Shown one piece after another: positions 50,306-60,747 of a DNA stretch of 64,000 nt. The position numbers were made by a program, and so were the translations under genes. How positions within the stretch are numbered: position 1 is the first letter of the stretch; each line of letters starts with the position of its first letter. This DNA comes from Caulobacter flavus (lineage in GTDB: Bacteria; Pseudomonadota; Alphaproteobacteria; Caulobacterales; Caulobacteraceae): positions 5,120,001 to 5,184,000 of the forward strand of contig NZ_CP026100.1 in assembly GCF_003722335.1 (NCBI RefSeq), written 5' to 3'. The notes beneath the pieces are model-generated. The model was not told the origin of the DNA, searched no databases, and saw nothing but the letters and a program-made list of their open reading frames with translations.

Positions 50306-50947
50306 ATGAGCACCGCCCTCCTCCCCGCCTTCGCCCTGCCCGCCTTCACGAAGGGCTGCGCCCTCTCGGCCGGCCTGATCGTCGCCATCGGCGCGCAGAA
50401 CATGTTCGTGCTGCGCCAGGGGCTGAAGCGCGAGCACGTCCTGCCGATCGTGCTGTTCTGCGCCCTGGCCGACGCCTCGCTGATCATCGCGGGCGTCAAC
50501 GGACTGGGCGCGGTGCTGTCGCTGGTTCCGGGCCTGTCCCTGGCGCTGAGCCTCGGCGGCGCGGCCTTCCTGGGCTGGTACGGCGTCAGCGCCCTGCGGC
50601 GCGCGGCCAATCCCGAGGCGCTGGCCCTGGCCGACCAGCCGAGCATCACGCTGGGCGCGGCGCTGGCCGGAACGGCCGCCTTCACCTTCCTGAACCCGCA
50701 CGTCTACATCGACACGGTGATGCTGATGGGCGCGGTCGGCGCCAGCCTGCCGGCGCCCGAACGCCCGCTGTTCATGGCCGGCGCGGCCCTGGCCAGCCTG
50801 TCGTGGTTCTCGGCCCTGGGCTTCGGCGCCCGCTTCCTGGTTCCGCTGTTCGCGCGCCCGACCGCCTGGCGCGTGCTCGACATCGTCATCGGCGCGGTGA
50901 TGCTGCTGCTGGCGGCCAGCCTGCTGATCGGCGCGGCCAGGCCCTAG
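50306..50947 (+). CDS. lysE: LysE/ArgO-type amino acid exporter
   Basis: A 213-residue inner-membrane exporter with six membrane segments. Motifs: FTKGCALSAGLIVAIGAQNMFVLRQGLKREHVLPIVLFCALADASLII at the start, GAAFLGWYGVSALRRA, and AFTFLNPHVYIDTVMLMG. This fits the LysE/ArgO branch, which removes excess basic amino acids. Regulated by the divergent LysR gene. Confidence 0.92.
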   Translation: MSTALLPAFALPAFTKGCALSAGLIVAIGAQNMFVLRQGLKREHVLPIVLFCALADASLIIAGVNGLGAVLSLVPGLSLALSLGGAAFLGWYGVSALRRAANPEALALADQPSITLGAALAGTAAFTFLNPHVYIDTVMLMGAVGASLPAPERPLFMAGAALASLSWFSALGFGARFLVPLFARPTAWRVLDIVIGAVMLLLAASLLIGAARP

Positions 50948-50962
50948 ATCACACCCCAGAGG

Positions 50963-51010
50963 ACTCTGCTTGACAGAGTTATGCATCGAGATCACTCTGC
51001 ACCACAGAGA
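50963..51010 (+). promoter_or_regulatory. two spaced inverted repeats overlapping a -35 element
   Basis: ACTCTG-CTTGA-CAGAGT (50963-50979) and ACTCTG-CACCA-CAGAGA (50994-51010) have the same arms and the same 5-bp spacer, 31 bp centre to centre, three helical turns. TTGACA at 50970-50975 falls in the first. Probable cooperative operator for the winged-helix protein encoded at 51608. Confidence 0.6.
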
Positions 51011-51035
51011 GCTTTGAAGCTCCGTGGAGGATGTG

Positions 51036-51605
51036 ATGGTGCTGAGCAAGACCGAGGCCGCCGCCGCGCTGGCCGACATACACGAAACCAACCGCCGGGG
51101 CGCCACCCTGCGGGGCTATCGGATCGGCGGGCCGATCCTGATGCTGTGGAGCGTGATCTGGATGCTGGGCTATCTCGGCATGGGCCTGTTGCCGCCGCAC
51201 CAGTGGGGCTGGGCTTGGCTGGTGCTCGACACCGTCGGCGCGATCGGCTCGATCCTGCTGGCCAGGCCCGCCGAGAAGGCCGTGCGCGACTCCGGCGCCA
51301 AGGCGGGCGGCGCGACCCTGAAGATGATCGGCGGCATGGCCGTGGCCATCGTCTTCGTGATGTCGACCTTCTACGTCCTGAAACCGACCGACCCGGCCGC
51401 CTACCTGGCCTTTCCCGGCCTGATGGTCGGCGCGATCTACGGGGCCGTGGGCGTGTTCGTGGCCCGGCGCTACCTGGCGATCGGCGCGGCGATGTTCGCC
51501 CTGACCCTGATCGGCTTCTACGCCTTCCCCGAGGTGCTGGCCTTCTGGATGGCCGCCGCCAGCCTGGGGCTGTTCGTCAGCGGCGTCTGGCTGGCGAGGG
51601 CGTGA
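51036..51605 (+). CDS. membrane protein of unknown function
   Basis: A 189-residue protein with about five membrane helices (GPILMLWSVIWMLGYLGMGLL, WGWAWLVLDTVGAIGSILLA, MIGGMAVAIVFVMSTFYVL, LAFPGLMVGAIYGAVGVFVA, AAMFALTLIGFYAF, then LAFWMAAASLGLFV). ATG 51036 has GGAGG upstream; GTG 51024 is an alternative. It is co-transcribed with the winged-helix gene, the usual layout for this pair, which probably autoregulates. Confidence 0.75.
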   Translation: MVLSKTEAAAALADIHETNRRGATLRGYRIGGPILMLWSVIWMLGYLGMGLLPPHQWGWAWLVLDTVGAIGSILLARPAEKAVRDSGAKAGGATLKMIGGMAVAIVFVMSTFYVLKPTDPAAYLAFPGLMVGAIYGAVGVFVARRYLAIGAAMFALTLIGFYAFPEVLAFWMAAASLGLFVSGVWLARA

Positions 51606-51607
51606 GC

Positions 51608-51904
51608 ATGGCGCAGGCCGACGACCTGATCCACCAGCCCTTGCGCCTGAAGATCATGGCCGCGCTCTATGCCGAGCGCGACCGCGATCCGCCCGAGTTC
51701 TCGCGGTTGAAGGCCATCACCCAGGCCACCGACGGCAATCTCGGCAGCCACCTGACCGCCCTGGAGAAGGCCGGCTATGTCGAGATCCTGAAGGACCACG
51801 TGGGCAAGCGGCCCCGCACCCGGGCGGCGCTGACGGCGACCGGCGCCAAGGCGTTCCGGGGCCACGTGGCCTATCTGCGGGAACTGGTCGAGGGCATCGA
51901 CTGA
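51608..51904 (+). CDS. winged-helix transcriptional regulator
   Basis: A 98-residue DNA-binding protein of the HTH_34/MarR-like group: LIHQPLRLKIMAALYAERDRDPPEFSRLKAITQATDGNLGSHLTALEKAGYVEI in parts (recognition helix TDGNLGSHLTALEKAGY), then a wing KRPRTRAALTATGAKAF. Small single-domain proteins of this type often repress their own operon. ATG 51608 follows the membrane gene; GTG 51602 is an alternative. Confidence 0.85.
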   Translation: MAQADDLIHQPLRLKIMAALYAERDRDPPEFSRLKAITQATDGNLGSHLTALEKAGYVEILKDHVGKRPRTRAALTATGAKAFRGHVAYLRELVEGID

Positions 51905-51925
51905 CGAAGACGCGGCGGGCGGGGC

Positions 51926-52804
51926 TTAATGCCCCGCCCCAGCCCGTTCGGCCCGCGCCTTGCGAACCATTTCCATGCTCTTGGCGACACGCTCGGCCTT
52001 GCAGGCCTCGTTGCTCTGGCCCTTGGCCTCCAGGTCCACGCACTGGCGGGCGGCGACCATCGGCGGGACCATGTCGATCGGCTCGGACGAGGCGTCGCCG
52101 CGGTTCACGACCGCGCGCAGCTTGCCCAGATAGCCCAGCACGCCCCGCTGGCTGGCGACCGCCTCGGGCTCTTGCTCACCCTCCTTGGGCGGGGCCGGCA
52201 GGGCAGCGACGAGCTTGTCGATCTCCAGCCTGGCCAGGTCGGCCTTGGCGGCGTCGAACTCGCCTAGTTCGCGACGGGCGTTGGCCGCCCGGCCCTGTAT
52301 GCCCATCCAGCGAGCGTCGCCCGGCTTGGCCGGCTCGGCCTCGGCGCCTTGCGCGAATTCGCGCTGGTAGCGGGCCTTGCGGACCGGATCCTCGTCGACC
52401 TGCCAACTGGCCTGCAGGACCAGCCACAAGGGGTCGCCGTCGCCCTTCAGCGATCGTTCCAGCCAAGCGGCGCGATAGTAGGAGGAGTCGCCGGCCAGGA
52501 CCTTGTAGGCGTCGGAGGCCAGCAGCGCCGGAAGCTGCTTCAGCTCGGGCTTGGTGAAATCGCGGTACATGACCAGGCCGTTGCCCGGACACACCGGCAG
52601 CGGCATCGGGAACTCCCAGCTGCCGTAGGGCTTGCCGTCGGGTCGCTGGCCCCAGGTGCTGTAGGAAGCGGTGCCGGCGTGGGTGAAGCGCTCGCCGCCG
52701 ACGGCGCACTTCATCTCGATCGGATACGGCGTGCCCGCCTGGGCCGCGCCCGCCAGGCCCGTCGCGAAAGCCGCCGCCGCGGCCATGATCAACCAAGACT
52801 TCAT
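51926..52804 (-). CDS. secreted protein of unknown function
   Basis: A 292-residue protein with a signal peptide (MKSWLIMAAAAAFATGLAGAAQA). It carries a repeated Cys pattern (MKCAVGGERF, LPVCPGNGLV, ARQCVDLEAK, EACKAERVAK) and a long alpha-helical part (residues 120-210) rich in Arg/Glu/Ala. No family recognised. It lies between a regulator unit and the rod-shape operon, on the same strand as the latter; the 75 bp after rodA separate them. Confidence 0.7.
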   Translation of the reverse strand: MKSWLIMAAAAAFATGLAGAAQAGTPYPIEMKCAVGGERFTHAGTASYSTWGQRPDGKPYGSWEFPMPLPVCPGNGLVMYRDFTKPELKQLPALLASDAYKVLAGDSSYYRAAWLERSLKGDGDPLWLVLQASWQVDEDPVRKARYQREFAQGAEAEPAKPGDARWMGIQGRAANARRELGEFDAAKADLARLEIDKLVAALPAPPKEGEQEPEAVASQRGVLGYLGKLRAVVNRGDASSEPIDMVPPMVAARQCVDLEAKGQSNEACKAERVAKSMEMVRKARAERAGAGH

Positions 52805-52879
52805 GCGTCCCCTCCCTGCAATGAAGAGGAGACTGGCACTCAAATTGACGCACGTAAATAGGAGACGCGGAGGCGTCTC

Positions 52880-54037
52880 CTACATCAGCGAGCCCTTGCC
52901 GCTGGTCACTTCGGTATAGCGGTGCACGCGCACGGCCTGGACGAGGCCAAAGCCGATCATCACCGTCATCATCACGGTGCCGCCGTACGACAGCATCGGC
53001 ATGGGCACGCCCACCACGGGCGCCAGGCCCATGACCATCGCGCCGTTGATCAGCACGTAGAGGGCGAAGGTCGCCGTCACGCCCGACGCCGCCAGCCTCC
53101 CGAAGTGGCTGTGGCTGATCGAGGCGATGCGCAGGGCCATGAAGATCACCACGCCGTACAGCGCCAGCACCCAAAGGCAGCCGACGAAGCCGAACTCCTC
53201 GGCCAGGGTGGCGAAGATGAAGTCGGTCTGCTTTTCGGGCAGGAAGTTCAGCTGGCTCTGAGAGCCCAGGCCGAAGCCCTTGCCCAGCAGGCCGCCCGAG
53301 CCGAGGGCGATCTTCGACTGGTAGATGTGGTAGCCCGAACCAGACTGGTCGGCCTCGGGGTTGAGGAAGGTCAGCACCCGCTTGCGCTGATAGTCGTGCA
53401 GCACGAACAGCACGAAGGGAGGAATGGCCACCAGGGCGCCGATGACGCCGGCGGCGATCACACGCCAGGACAAGCCCGCCAGCACGACGATGGCCAGGCC
53501 GGTCATGACGATCAGCATGGCCGTGCCCAGGTCGGGCTGGTGGGCCACCAGCAGCACCGGCGCGCCGATCATCGCCGCCGGCACCAGCAGCCGCCAGGAG
53601 AACCGGGCGCTGTCGGCCGACAGGCCGTGGTAGTAGCGGGCCAGGGCCAGCACCACGCCGATCTTCATGATCTCGGACGGCTGGAATCGGAAGCCGCCGA
53701 TCGACAGCCAGCGCTGGGCGCCCAGCGACACGTCGCCGACCACCTCCACCGCCACCAGCAGCAGCAGGCCGACGCCATAGATCGGATAGGCCAGGGTGAA
53801 CCAGACCCGCAGGTCGACCATCGCCAGGATGATCATCATGATGAAGTAGAGGCCAAAGCGCAGCAGGTGCTTGTCGGCCCAGGGCTCCCACGAGGCGCCC
53901 GCGATCGAGAACAGCATCAGGGCCCCCGAGCCCGCGATCAGGCAGAGGAGCAGGCAGAAGGTCCAGTCGATCTCCATGAACTTGATGATCGGCCGGTCGC
54001 GTTCGCCGGGCCGGGAGAGGCCGCCGCTGAGGGTCAT
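52880..54037 (-). CDS. rodA: RodA peptidoglycan glycosyltransferase
   Basis: A 385-residue SEDS-family enzyme with ten membrane segments that polymerises lipid II with PBP2 during elongation. Motifs: LGAQRWLSIGGFRFQPSEIMKIGVVLALARYY, VAHQPDLGTAMLIV, PEADQSGSGYHIYQSKIALGSGGLLGKGFG and LPEKQTDFIFATLAEEFGFVG. It overlaps mrdA by 4 bp and is last in the operon. Confidence 0.96.
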   Translation of the reverse strand: MTLSGGLSRPGERDRPIIKFMEIDWTFCLLLCLIAGSGALMLFSIAGASWEPWADKHLLRFGLYFIMMIILAMVDLRVWFTLAYPIYGVGLLLLVAVEVVGDVSLGAQRWLSIGGFRFQPSEIMKIGVVLALARYYHGLSADSARFSWRLLVPAAMIGAPVLLVAHQPDLGTAMLIVMTGLAIVVLAGLSWRVIAAGVIGALVAIPPFVLFVLHDYQRKRVLTFLNPEADQSGSGYHIYQSKIALGSGGLLGKGFGLGSQSQLNFLPEKQTDFIFATLAEEFGFVGCLWVLALYGVVIFMALRIASISHSHFGRLAASGVTATFALYVLINGAMVMGLAPVVGVPMPMLSYGGTVMMTVMIGFGLVQAVRVHRYTEVTSGKGSLM

Positions 54038-56073
54038 ATGTGGCCTCCCTGGGGTGGCTGGCCGGTCGTCGGGGTCGCCTCGGGCGGCGGCGGAGCGCCC
54101 TCCTCCGGCTCGTCGGGCGCGGCGCCTTCGACGACGCCGTCGGCGGTCTCGACCGGAGCCTCGGGCAGAGGCATGGGACGTTCGATGCGAGCGCGGATCT
54201 CCGGATCCTTCAGCAGAGCCACGCGCATCACCTCGCGGGCGCGCGGGGCGCCGGCGGTGGCGCCGCCGAGACCGCCGTGCTCGACCAGCACCGCCACGGC
54301 GTAGCGCGGGTCGTCGAAGGGCGCGAAGGCCACGAACAGGTTGTGGTCCTTGAGCTTCCACTGCACCGAGGCGCTGTTGCGGCTCTTGGCCTTGTCGTAG
54401 CTGCGGACCTGGGCCGTGCCGGTCTTGCCGGCCATCTGCACGTCGCCCAGGCCCAGCTGGCTCTGGCGATAGGCCGTGCCGCGCACGTCGTTGGCCACCG
54501 CCGCCATGCCGCCGCGCACGTAGTCGAGGTGCTCCTTGGAGAACGGCAGGTCGGGCACGTCGGCGCCGCTGGGCTGCTCGACGCCGCCGACCGACTTGAT
54601 CAGGCGCGGGTTCAGCGCCTTGCGGCCGTTGGCCAGGCGCGCGGTCATCACCGCCAGCTGCAGGGCGTTGACGCTCAGCGCGCCCTGGCCGATGCCGTAG
54701 CTGGGGGTCTCGCCCGGAAACCAGATCTGGTTGGCCGGATTGCGCTTGAAGGCGCGCTTCTTCCATTCGCGGTCGGGGACGATGCCCTTCTTCTGGCCAG
54801 GAATGCCGATGTCGAAGATCTCGCCGAAGCCCATGCCCCGCGCGGCGGTGGCGATGGCGTCGGGGCCGATCTTCAGCGCCGTCTGGTAGAAGTAGATGTC
54901 GCACGAGTTCTTGATGGCGTCGTGCATGTTCTGGGCGCCGTGGCCGCCCTTCTGCCAGCAGCGCCAGGTGCGGCCGCCATAGTACCAGCTGCCCGGGCAG
55001 TTGATGCGGATGTTCGGGTCGATGCCCGCGGCCAGGGCCGCCAGGCCCACCGTCGGCTTGAAGGTCGAGCCCGGCGGATAGGTGCCGGTCATCGCCTTGT
55101 CGAGCAGCGGCTTGCGCTCGTATTCAGACAGCGCCCGGTACTCCGCGCCCGACAGACCCTTGACGAAGCGGTTGGCGTCGAAGCTGGGAGCCGAGACCAT
55201 GGCCAGCAGGTCGCCGTTGCGGATGTCCATCACGACGATCGCGCCGCTTTCCTCGCCCATCACCTCGAGGGCGCGGTTCTGGATGTCGGCGTCGAGGGTG
55301 AGGCGCACTTCCTTGCCGGGCGTGGCGGGGATGTCGCCGGCCGGGTCCAGGCTGACCACGCGGCCCTGCGCGTCGACCTCGGCCTTGATGGCCCCGGCCC
55401 GCCCGCGCAGGTCGAGGTCGAAGGCCTTTTCCACGCCCTGGCGGCCGATGCGGAAGCCGGGGTTGTGCAGCAGCTCCTGGTCCTGGGTCGGATCCTTCTT
55501 GGCCGCCTCGACGTCGCGATCGGAGACCTTGGCGACATAGCCGATGACGTGGGCGAAGGCGCCGCCGAACGGATAGACCCGCACCTCGCCCATGTCGGCG
55601 CTGATGTTGGGCAGTTCGGGCGCGCGGATGTTGATCCGGGAGAATTCCTCCCAGGTCATGTCCTCCATCACCACGACCGGCGCCTTGCGCGGGGCGTTGT
55701 TGATCTCCTTGAGGAGACGGGCCCGACGGCTGCCGTCGATGGGCACCAGGGTCGCCAGGTCGTCGAGCGTCGCCTCGACGTCCATGCCCTTCTCCTTGAT
55801 CACCATCAGGCGGAAGTTGGGGCGGTTCGAGGCCAGGGCCACGCCGTTGCGATCGAGGATCAGGCCGCGCGGCGGCGGCACCAGGCGGTAGTTGAACTGG
55901 TTGCCGGCCGAAAGCTTCTGGTAGCGCTGGGCCTCGACCAGCTGCAGCTGGGCTAGGCGGCCCGTCAGGGTCAGCAGGCCCGCGCCGGCTAGGCCGCCGA
56001 GCAGGAACGCGCGACGGTGGAACACCCCCTGCCGCTCGTTGACCTCGAAGAAGAAGATCGACGGTTCGCTCAT
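54034..56073 (-). CDS. mrdA: penicillin-binding protein 2
   Basis: A 679-residue transpeptidase for lateral wall synthesis. An N-terminal anchor (FLLGGLAGAGLLTLTG, residues 23-38), a pedestal region, and a transpeptidase domain with S336-xx-K339 (GSTFKP), SCD at 390-392 (IKNSCDIYFY) and KTG in MAGKTGTAQVR. A Pro/Glu-rich tail of about 50 residues follows. Fourth gene of the mreBCD-mrdA-rodA operon; overlaps rodA, and 4 bp separate it from mreD. Confidence 0.96.
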   Translation of the reverse strand: MSEPSIFFFEVNERQGVFHRRAFLLGGLAGAGLLTLTGRLAQLQLVEAQRYQKLSAGNQFNYRLVPPPRGLILDRNGVALASNRPNFRLMVIKEKGMDVEATLDDLATLVPIDGSRRARLLKEINNAPRKAPVVVMEDMTWEEFSRINIRAPELPNISADMGEVRVYPFGGAFAHVIGYVAKVSDRDVEAAKKDPTQDQELLHNPGFRIGRQGVEKAFDLDLRGRAGAIKAEVDAQGRVVSLDPAGDIPATPGKEVRLTLDADIQNRALEVMGEESGAIVVMDIRNGDLLAMVSAPSFDANRFVKGLSGAEYRALSEYERKPLLDKAMTGTYPPGSTFKPTVGLAALAAGIDPNIRINCPGSWYYGGRTWRCWQKGGHGAQNMHDAIKNSCDIYFYQTALKIGPDAIATAARGMGFGEIFDIGIPGQKKGIVPDREWKKRAFKRNPANQIWFPGETPSYGIGQGALSVNALQLAVMTARLANGRKALNPRLIKSVGGVEQPSGADVPDLPFSKEHLDYVRGGMAAVANDVRGTAYRQSQLGLGDVQMAGKTGTAQVRSYDKAKSRNSASVQWKLKDHNLFVAFAPFDDPRYAVAVLVEHGGLGGATAGAPRAREVMRVALLKDPEIRARIERPMPLPEAPVETADGVVEGAAPDEPEEGAPPPPEATPTTGQPPQGGHI

Positions 56074-56077
56074 CGCC

Positions 56078-56587
56078 TCACCGGAACCGGACGTCGGCGT
56101 CTTCGAAGCGATCGATCAGCCGGTGAGCGAACGGGAACAGCAGCGCCGTGGCCAGGAACTGCCAGAACACGGCCACCAGGCTGGGCATGGCCAGGCTGTC
56201 CATCATCGTGAACAGGAAGCCGGCGGTCATCGACAGCGCGCTGGCGCCGGCGTACCAGGCCCACAGCATCGGCCGGCTCTGGCCGGTCAGCATGTTGCGC
56301 GCCGCCAGCACGCTGGCGTAGGCGACCAGCAGCGACAGGCCCCACAGGCCCGTGGGACCGCCCCAGAAGGTGTCGAGGAACAGGCCCAGCAGCAGCAGCG
56401 CGAACGGCGCCAGGATCGAGGGCCGGATCACCGCCCAGGCGAAGGCCGGGACCATGGCGAAGACGGGCTCGGGCAGCTGCAGGCCCCACATGCGGATCGG
56501 GGCTGCGAACAGGATCGTCGCCAGGATCACGAACAGCATGGGGACGCCCAGCCAGCGCCCCGGGTTGAGGGGCCGGGCGCCGGTCAT
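56078..56587 (-). CDS. mreD: MreD rod-shape protein
   Basis: A 169-residue membrane protein with five or six helices (MLFVILATILFAAPIRM, PVFAMVPAFAWAVIRPSIL, APFALLLLGLFLDTFWGG, LWGLSLLVAYASVLAAR, ALSMTAGFLFTMMDSLAMPSLVAVFWQFLATALLFPF in parts). The segment PSILAPFALLLLGLFLD is typical of MreD. It overlaps mreC by 4 bp. Works with MreB and MreC in the elongation complex. Confidence 0.9.
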   Translation of the reverse strand: MTGARPLNPGRWLGVPMLFVILATILFAAPIRMWGLQLPEPVFAMVPAFAWAVIRPSILAPFALLLLGLFLDTFWGGPTGLWGLSLLVAYASVLAARNMLTGQSRPMLWAWYAGASALSMTAGFLFTMMDSLAMPSLVAVFWQFLATALLFPFAHRLIDRFEDADVRFR

Positions 56588-57705
56588 TGCGGCGTCCGGG
56601 CCGGCGCGGTCGCCGGCGTGCTGGTCGAGGGACGGGTCGCGGCGGGCGGCCTGGCCGTCGGCGCTGGCGTCGAGGCGGTCGCGGGCCTGGGCGCGACGGG
56701 CCTGGGCGCGGCCGGGGCGGCGCCCGTCGTCGCGGGCGTGCCGGCGGCGGGGGTCGCGGGCGGCGGGGCGGCCGGACGGGCCGGGCCCAGGATCGACTGC
56801 TCGGGGTTCTCGGTGATCACCGGCGGCAGCACCTTGGTCGCCAGGGCCTGCTGGTCGGCCAGCTGGGCGAAGTCCTTGAACAGCAGGATGCGGATGTAGT
56901 CGATCGAGGTGCTGTCGGCGAACAGCACCACGCGCCAGCGGCCGTCCAGGCCCTTCACGGCCGCGCCCACCGGCAGGCCACGCGGCACGACGCCGCCGTC
57001 GCCCGAGGTCACCACGCGGTCGCCCGCCTGGATCGGCTCGGAGCCGCGCAGGTAGTCGAGCTTGGGATTAGGGCCGCCGTCGCCGGTCAGGATGGCGCGC
57101 GAGTTGGTGCGGTCGATCATCACCGGCGTGCGCGAGGCGATGTCGGTCAGCAGCAGCACGCGGCTGGCGCCGGGCGCGACGCCGACGATGCGGCCGACGA
57201 GGCCGCGCTCGTTCATCACCGGATTGCCGACCACGACGCCCTTTTCCTTGCCGGCGTCGGCCAGGCGGGTGTTGGCAAACGGCCCGCGGCTGTCGGCCAC
57301 CACGCGGGCGGCGACCATCGGGATGGGCGGATCGGTCTTCAGGCCCAGCAGCGACTTGTAGCGCTCGTTCTCGTCGACGAGGGCCAGGTACTTGTCGCGA
57401 TAGGTCCGCATCTCCTTGAGCTCGGCCTTCAGGCGCGCGTTCTCGGAGCCGGCGAAGAAGTAGTTGCGCACCGCGTCGACGCCGACGCCGGTCCAGCGGC
57501 CGGGCACGGCGATGACGCCGCTGACCGGCTTTGCCACCGTGTCGACCGTCTGGCGGGTGACGCCGTAGGCCTGCTGCTGCAGCGTCTCGCGCCGGTCGGC
57601 CAGGAGGAAGGCCACCGCAATCACGACCGCGACGATGAGCGCCACGGCCGCGGTCCAGGTGAGCGGCACTTTCAGGTCGCCGAGCGGACCTTCGCGAAAG
57701 GGCAC
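56584..57705 (-). CDS. mreC: MreC rod-shape protein
   Basis: A 373-residue periplasmic scaffold with one N-terminal membrane helix (WTAAVALIVAVVIAVAFLL). A coiled coil (NARLKAELKEMRTYRDKYLALVDENERYKSLL in parts) precedes the beta domains (MVAARVVADSRGPF, VVVGNPVMNERGLVGRIV, LLLTDIASRTPVMIDRT). A Pro/Ala/Thr-rich tail of about 75 residues is unusual in length. GTG 57705 is chosen with CAGGAGAACAG upstream. Confidence 0.93.
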   Translation of the reverse strand: MPFREGPLGDLKVPLTWTAAVALIVAVVIAVAFLLADRRETLQQQAYGVTRQTVDTVAKPVSGVIAVPGRWTGVGVDAVRNYFFAGSENARLKAELKEMRTYRDKYLALVDENERYKSLLGLKTDPPIPMVAARVVADSRGPFANTRLADAGKEKGVVVGNPVMNERGLVGRIVGVAPGASRVLLLTDIASRTPVMIDRTNSRAILTGDGGPNPKLDYLRGSEPIQAGDRVVTSGDGGVVPRGLPVGAAVKGLDGRWRVVLFADSTSIDYIRILLFKDFAQLADQQALATKVLPPVITENPEQSILGPARPAAPPPATPAAGTPATTGAAPAAPRPVAPRPATASTPAPTARPPAATRPSTSTPATAPARTPQ

Positions 57706-57754
57706 GAACTGTTCTCCTGGCGCCCCCCGGCGCCGATACGGATTGTACTAGGGC

Positions 57755-59164
<1,410 letters not shown>

Positions 59165-60043
59165 CTAGCCGAGCGCCGCCATGACGACTCCGACGGCCGT
59201 AACGGCCCCGGCGACCAGCTGAAACAGGCTCAACCGCTCGGCGAAGAGACGGCGGCCGGCCAGGGCCGCCATCGGCATCTCGACGACGCCCACCGCCCTC
59301 ACCGGCCCCACCGGCGACAGCGCCATGGCCGTGAACCACAGGCCCGAGGCCGCCGCGCCGCAGAAACCCGCGCCCAGCGACTTGCGCCAGGCGGCCAGCA
59401 CGGCGACCACGGCGTCGGGATTGCGCACCAGCAGGATCGAGGTCAGCACCACCGACTGGATGGCCTGGACGACCATCACCGTCACGAAGGCCGAATAGGC
59501 CAGGTGGGCGGGATCGAAGGTCAGCGAGGCCTGGCGAAAGCAGTTGGCGCTGAGGGCGAACATCGCCCCCGAGCCCAGGCCGGCCAGGACCGCGCCACGC
59601 TTGAGCGTGACCGCCCCGCGCGGCCAGGACAGGGCCGCCAGGCCCGCGGTGGCCACCAGGCCGCCGGCCCACTGCATGGCCGTGATCCGGTCGCCGAACA
59701 GCAGCGCGCCCCAGACCAGGGCGAACGGCAGGCCGCTCTGCTGCATGGCCGTGCCCAGCGCGAAGGACGAGCGCTGCATGGCGACCAGCAGCGCCGCCGT
59801 CGCCGCCATCTGCAGGCCCGCGCCGGCGACGGCGCCCAGCCAGAAACGGGCCGTCAGATTGGCCTGCGGGTCCTTGGTCAGCAGGAAGGCGATCCCGGCG
59901 AAGACGATCGCGAACGGCAGGCCGAACAGGAACCGCACGAGGGTTGCGCCCCAAGGGCCCGCCCCGCCCATCACCGAGCGCTGCGCCGCGTTGCGGGCGA
60001 CCTGCAGGGCCGCGGCGGCGATGGTGATGGGGATCCAGATCAT
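59165..60043 (-). CDS. EamA-family (DMT) transporter
   Basis: A 292-residue inner-membrane protein with ten helices and the two-repeat EamA pattern: WGATLVRFLFGLPFAIVFAG, LWGALLFGDRITAMQWAGGLVATAGLAAL in the first half and VEMPMAALAGRRLFAERLSLFQLVAGAVTAVGVV in the second. Probably exports metabolites; substrate unknown. The upstream methyltransferase gene overlaps it by 4 bp. Confidence 0.88.
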   Translation of the reverse strand: MIWIPITIAAAALQVARNAAQRSVMGGAGPWGATLVRFLFGLPFAIVFAGIAFLLTKDPQANLTARFWLGAVAGAGLQMAATAALLVAMQRSSFALGTAMQQSGLPFALVWGALLFGDRITAMQWAGGLVATAGLAALSWPRGAVTLKRGAVLAGLGSGAMFALSANCFRQASLTFDPAHLAYSAFVTVMVVQAIQSVVLTSILLVRNPDAVVAVLAAWRKSLGAGFCGAAASGLWFTAMALSPVGPVRAVGVVEMPMAALAGRRLFAERLSLFQLVAGAVTAVGVVMAALG

Positions 60044-60624
60044 GCCGCTCTCTTGGCCGCCACCAGCACGCCCGAGGCCCAGTCCATGCCGACGATCGCG
60101 AAGCGCGGATCGCCCGCCAGGCGCAGCACCAGGTCGTCGACCCGCGCCTGGTGGCCTTCGGGCCAGTTGGGCTGGGGCGACATGTCGTCGACCACGTAGA
60201 CGCCGCCGACCTGCAGCAGGCGCAGGGCGTCTTCCAGCCCCTCGTACTTGCCCGGCATGGCGTCGGCGAAGATCAGGTCGAAGCCGCCGTCGTTCTGACC
60301 GGCCAGATAGGCCGCGCCGTCCTCGGTGATGAAGTCGACGCGCGGATCCTCGCCCAGCACTTCACGCGCCACGGCCTGGACCTCGGGGTTGTTGTCGACG
60401 GTGGCCAGGCGTGCGTCCTCGTCCATGCCGTCCAGCAGCCAGGCGGTCGCCGAGCCGGTGCCCGTGCCCATCTCCAGCAGCGCCTTGCGACCGACGGCCA
60501 GCGTGCGGAGCATTTCGCCGATGCGCGCCTCGGACGACATGTCGAAGCCGGCCTCGATGGTGCGCCTGGCGATCTCGTGCCAGCGGGGCGGCGAAGCTAC
60601 GCTGTTTTCCAAGGTCGAACCCAT
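60040..60624 (-). CDS. O-methyltransferase family protein
   Basis: A 194-residue SAM-dependent enzyme of the catechol-O-methyltransferase-like group. SAM site: LLEMGTGTGSATAWLLDG (motif I), LATVDNNPEVQAVA, then DLIFADAMPGKYEGLEDAL and GGVYVVDDM. It overlaps the transporter gene, so both may act on one product. Substrate unknown. Confidence 0.87.
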   Translation of the reverse strand: MGSTLENSVASPPRWHEIARRTIEAGFDMSSEARIGEMLRTLAVGRKALLEMGTGTGSATAWLLDGMDEDARLATVDNNPEVQAVAREVLGEDPRVDFITEDGAAYLAGQNDGGFDLIFADAMPGKYEGLEDALRLLQVGGVYVVDDMSPQPNWPEGHQARVDDLVLRLAGDPRFAIVGMDWASGVLVAAKRAA

Positions 60625-60747
60625 CGATCGGCTCCTTATGCCGCCCTTACGCCGGCGGCGGGTTTACGAATGGCGCCCTGACGCGGGGCGGCGTCAGAAC
60701 AGCGGGGTTGGCGCACATAAGCTGCGTTTCCTAACAAGGCGTTCACC

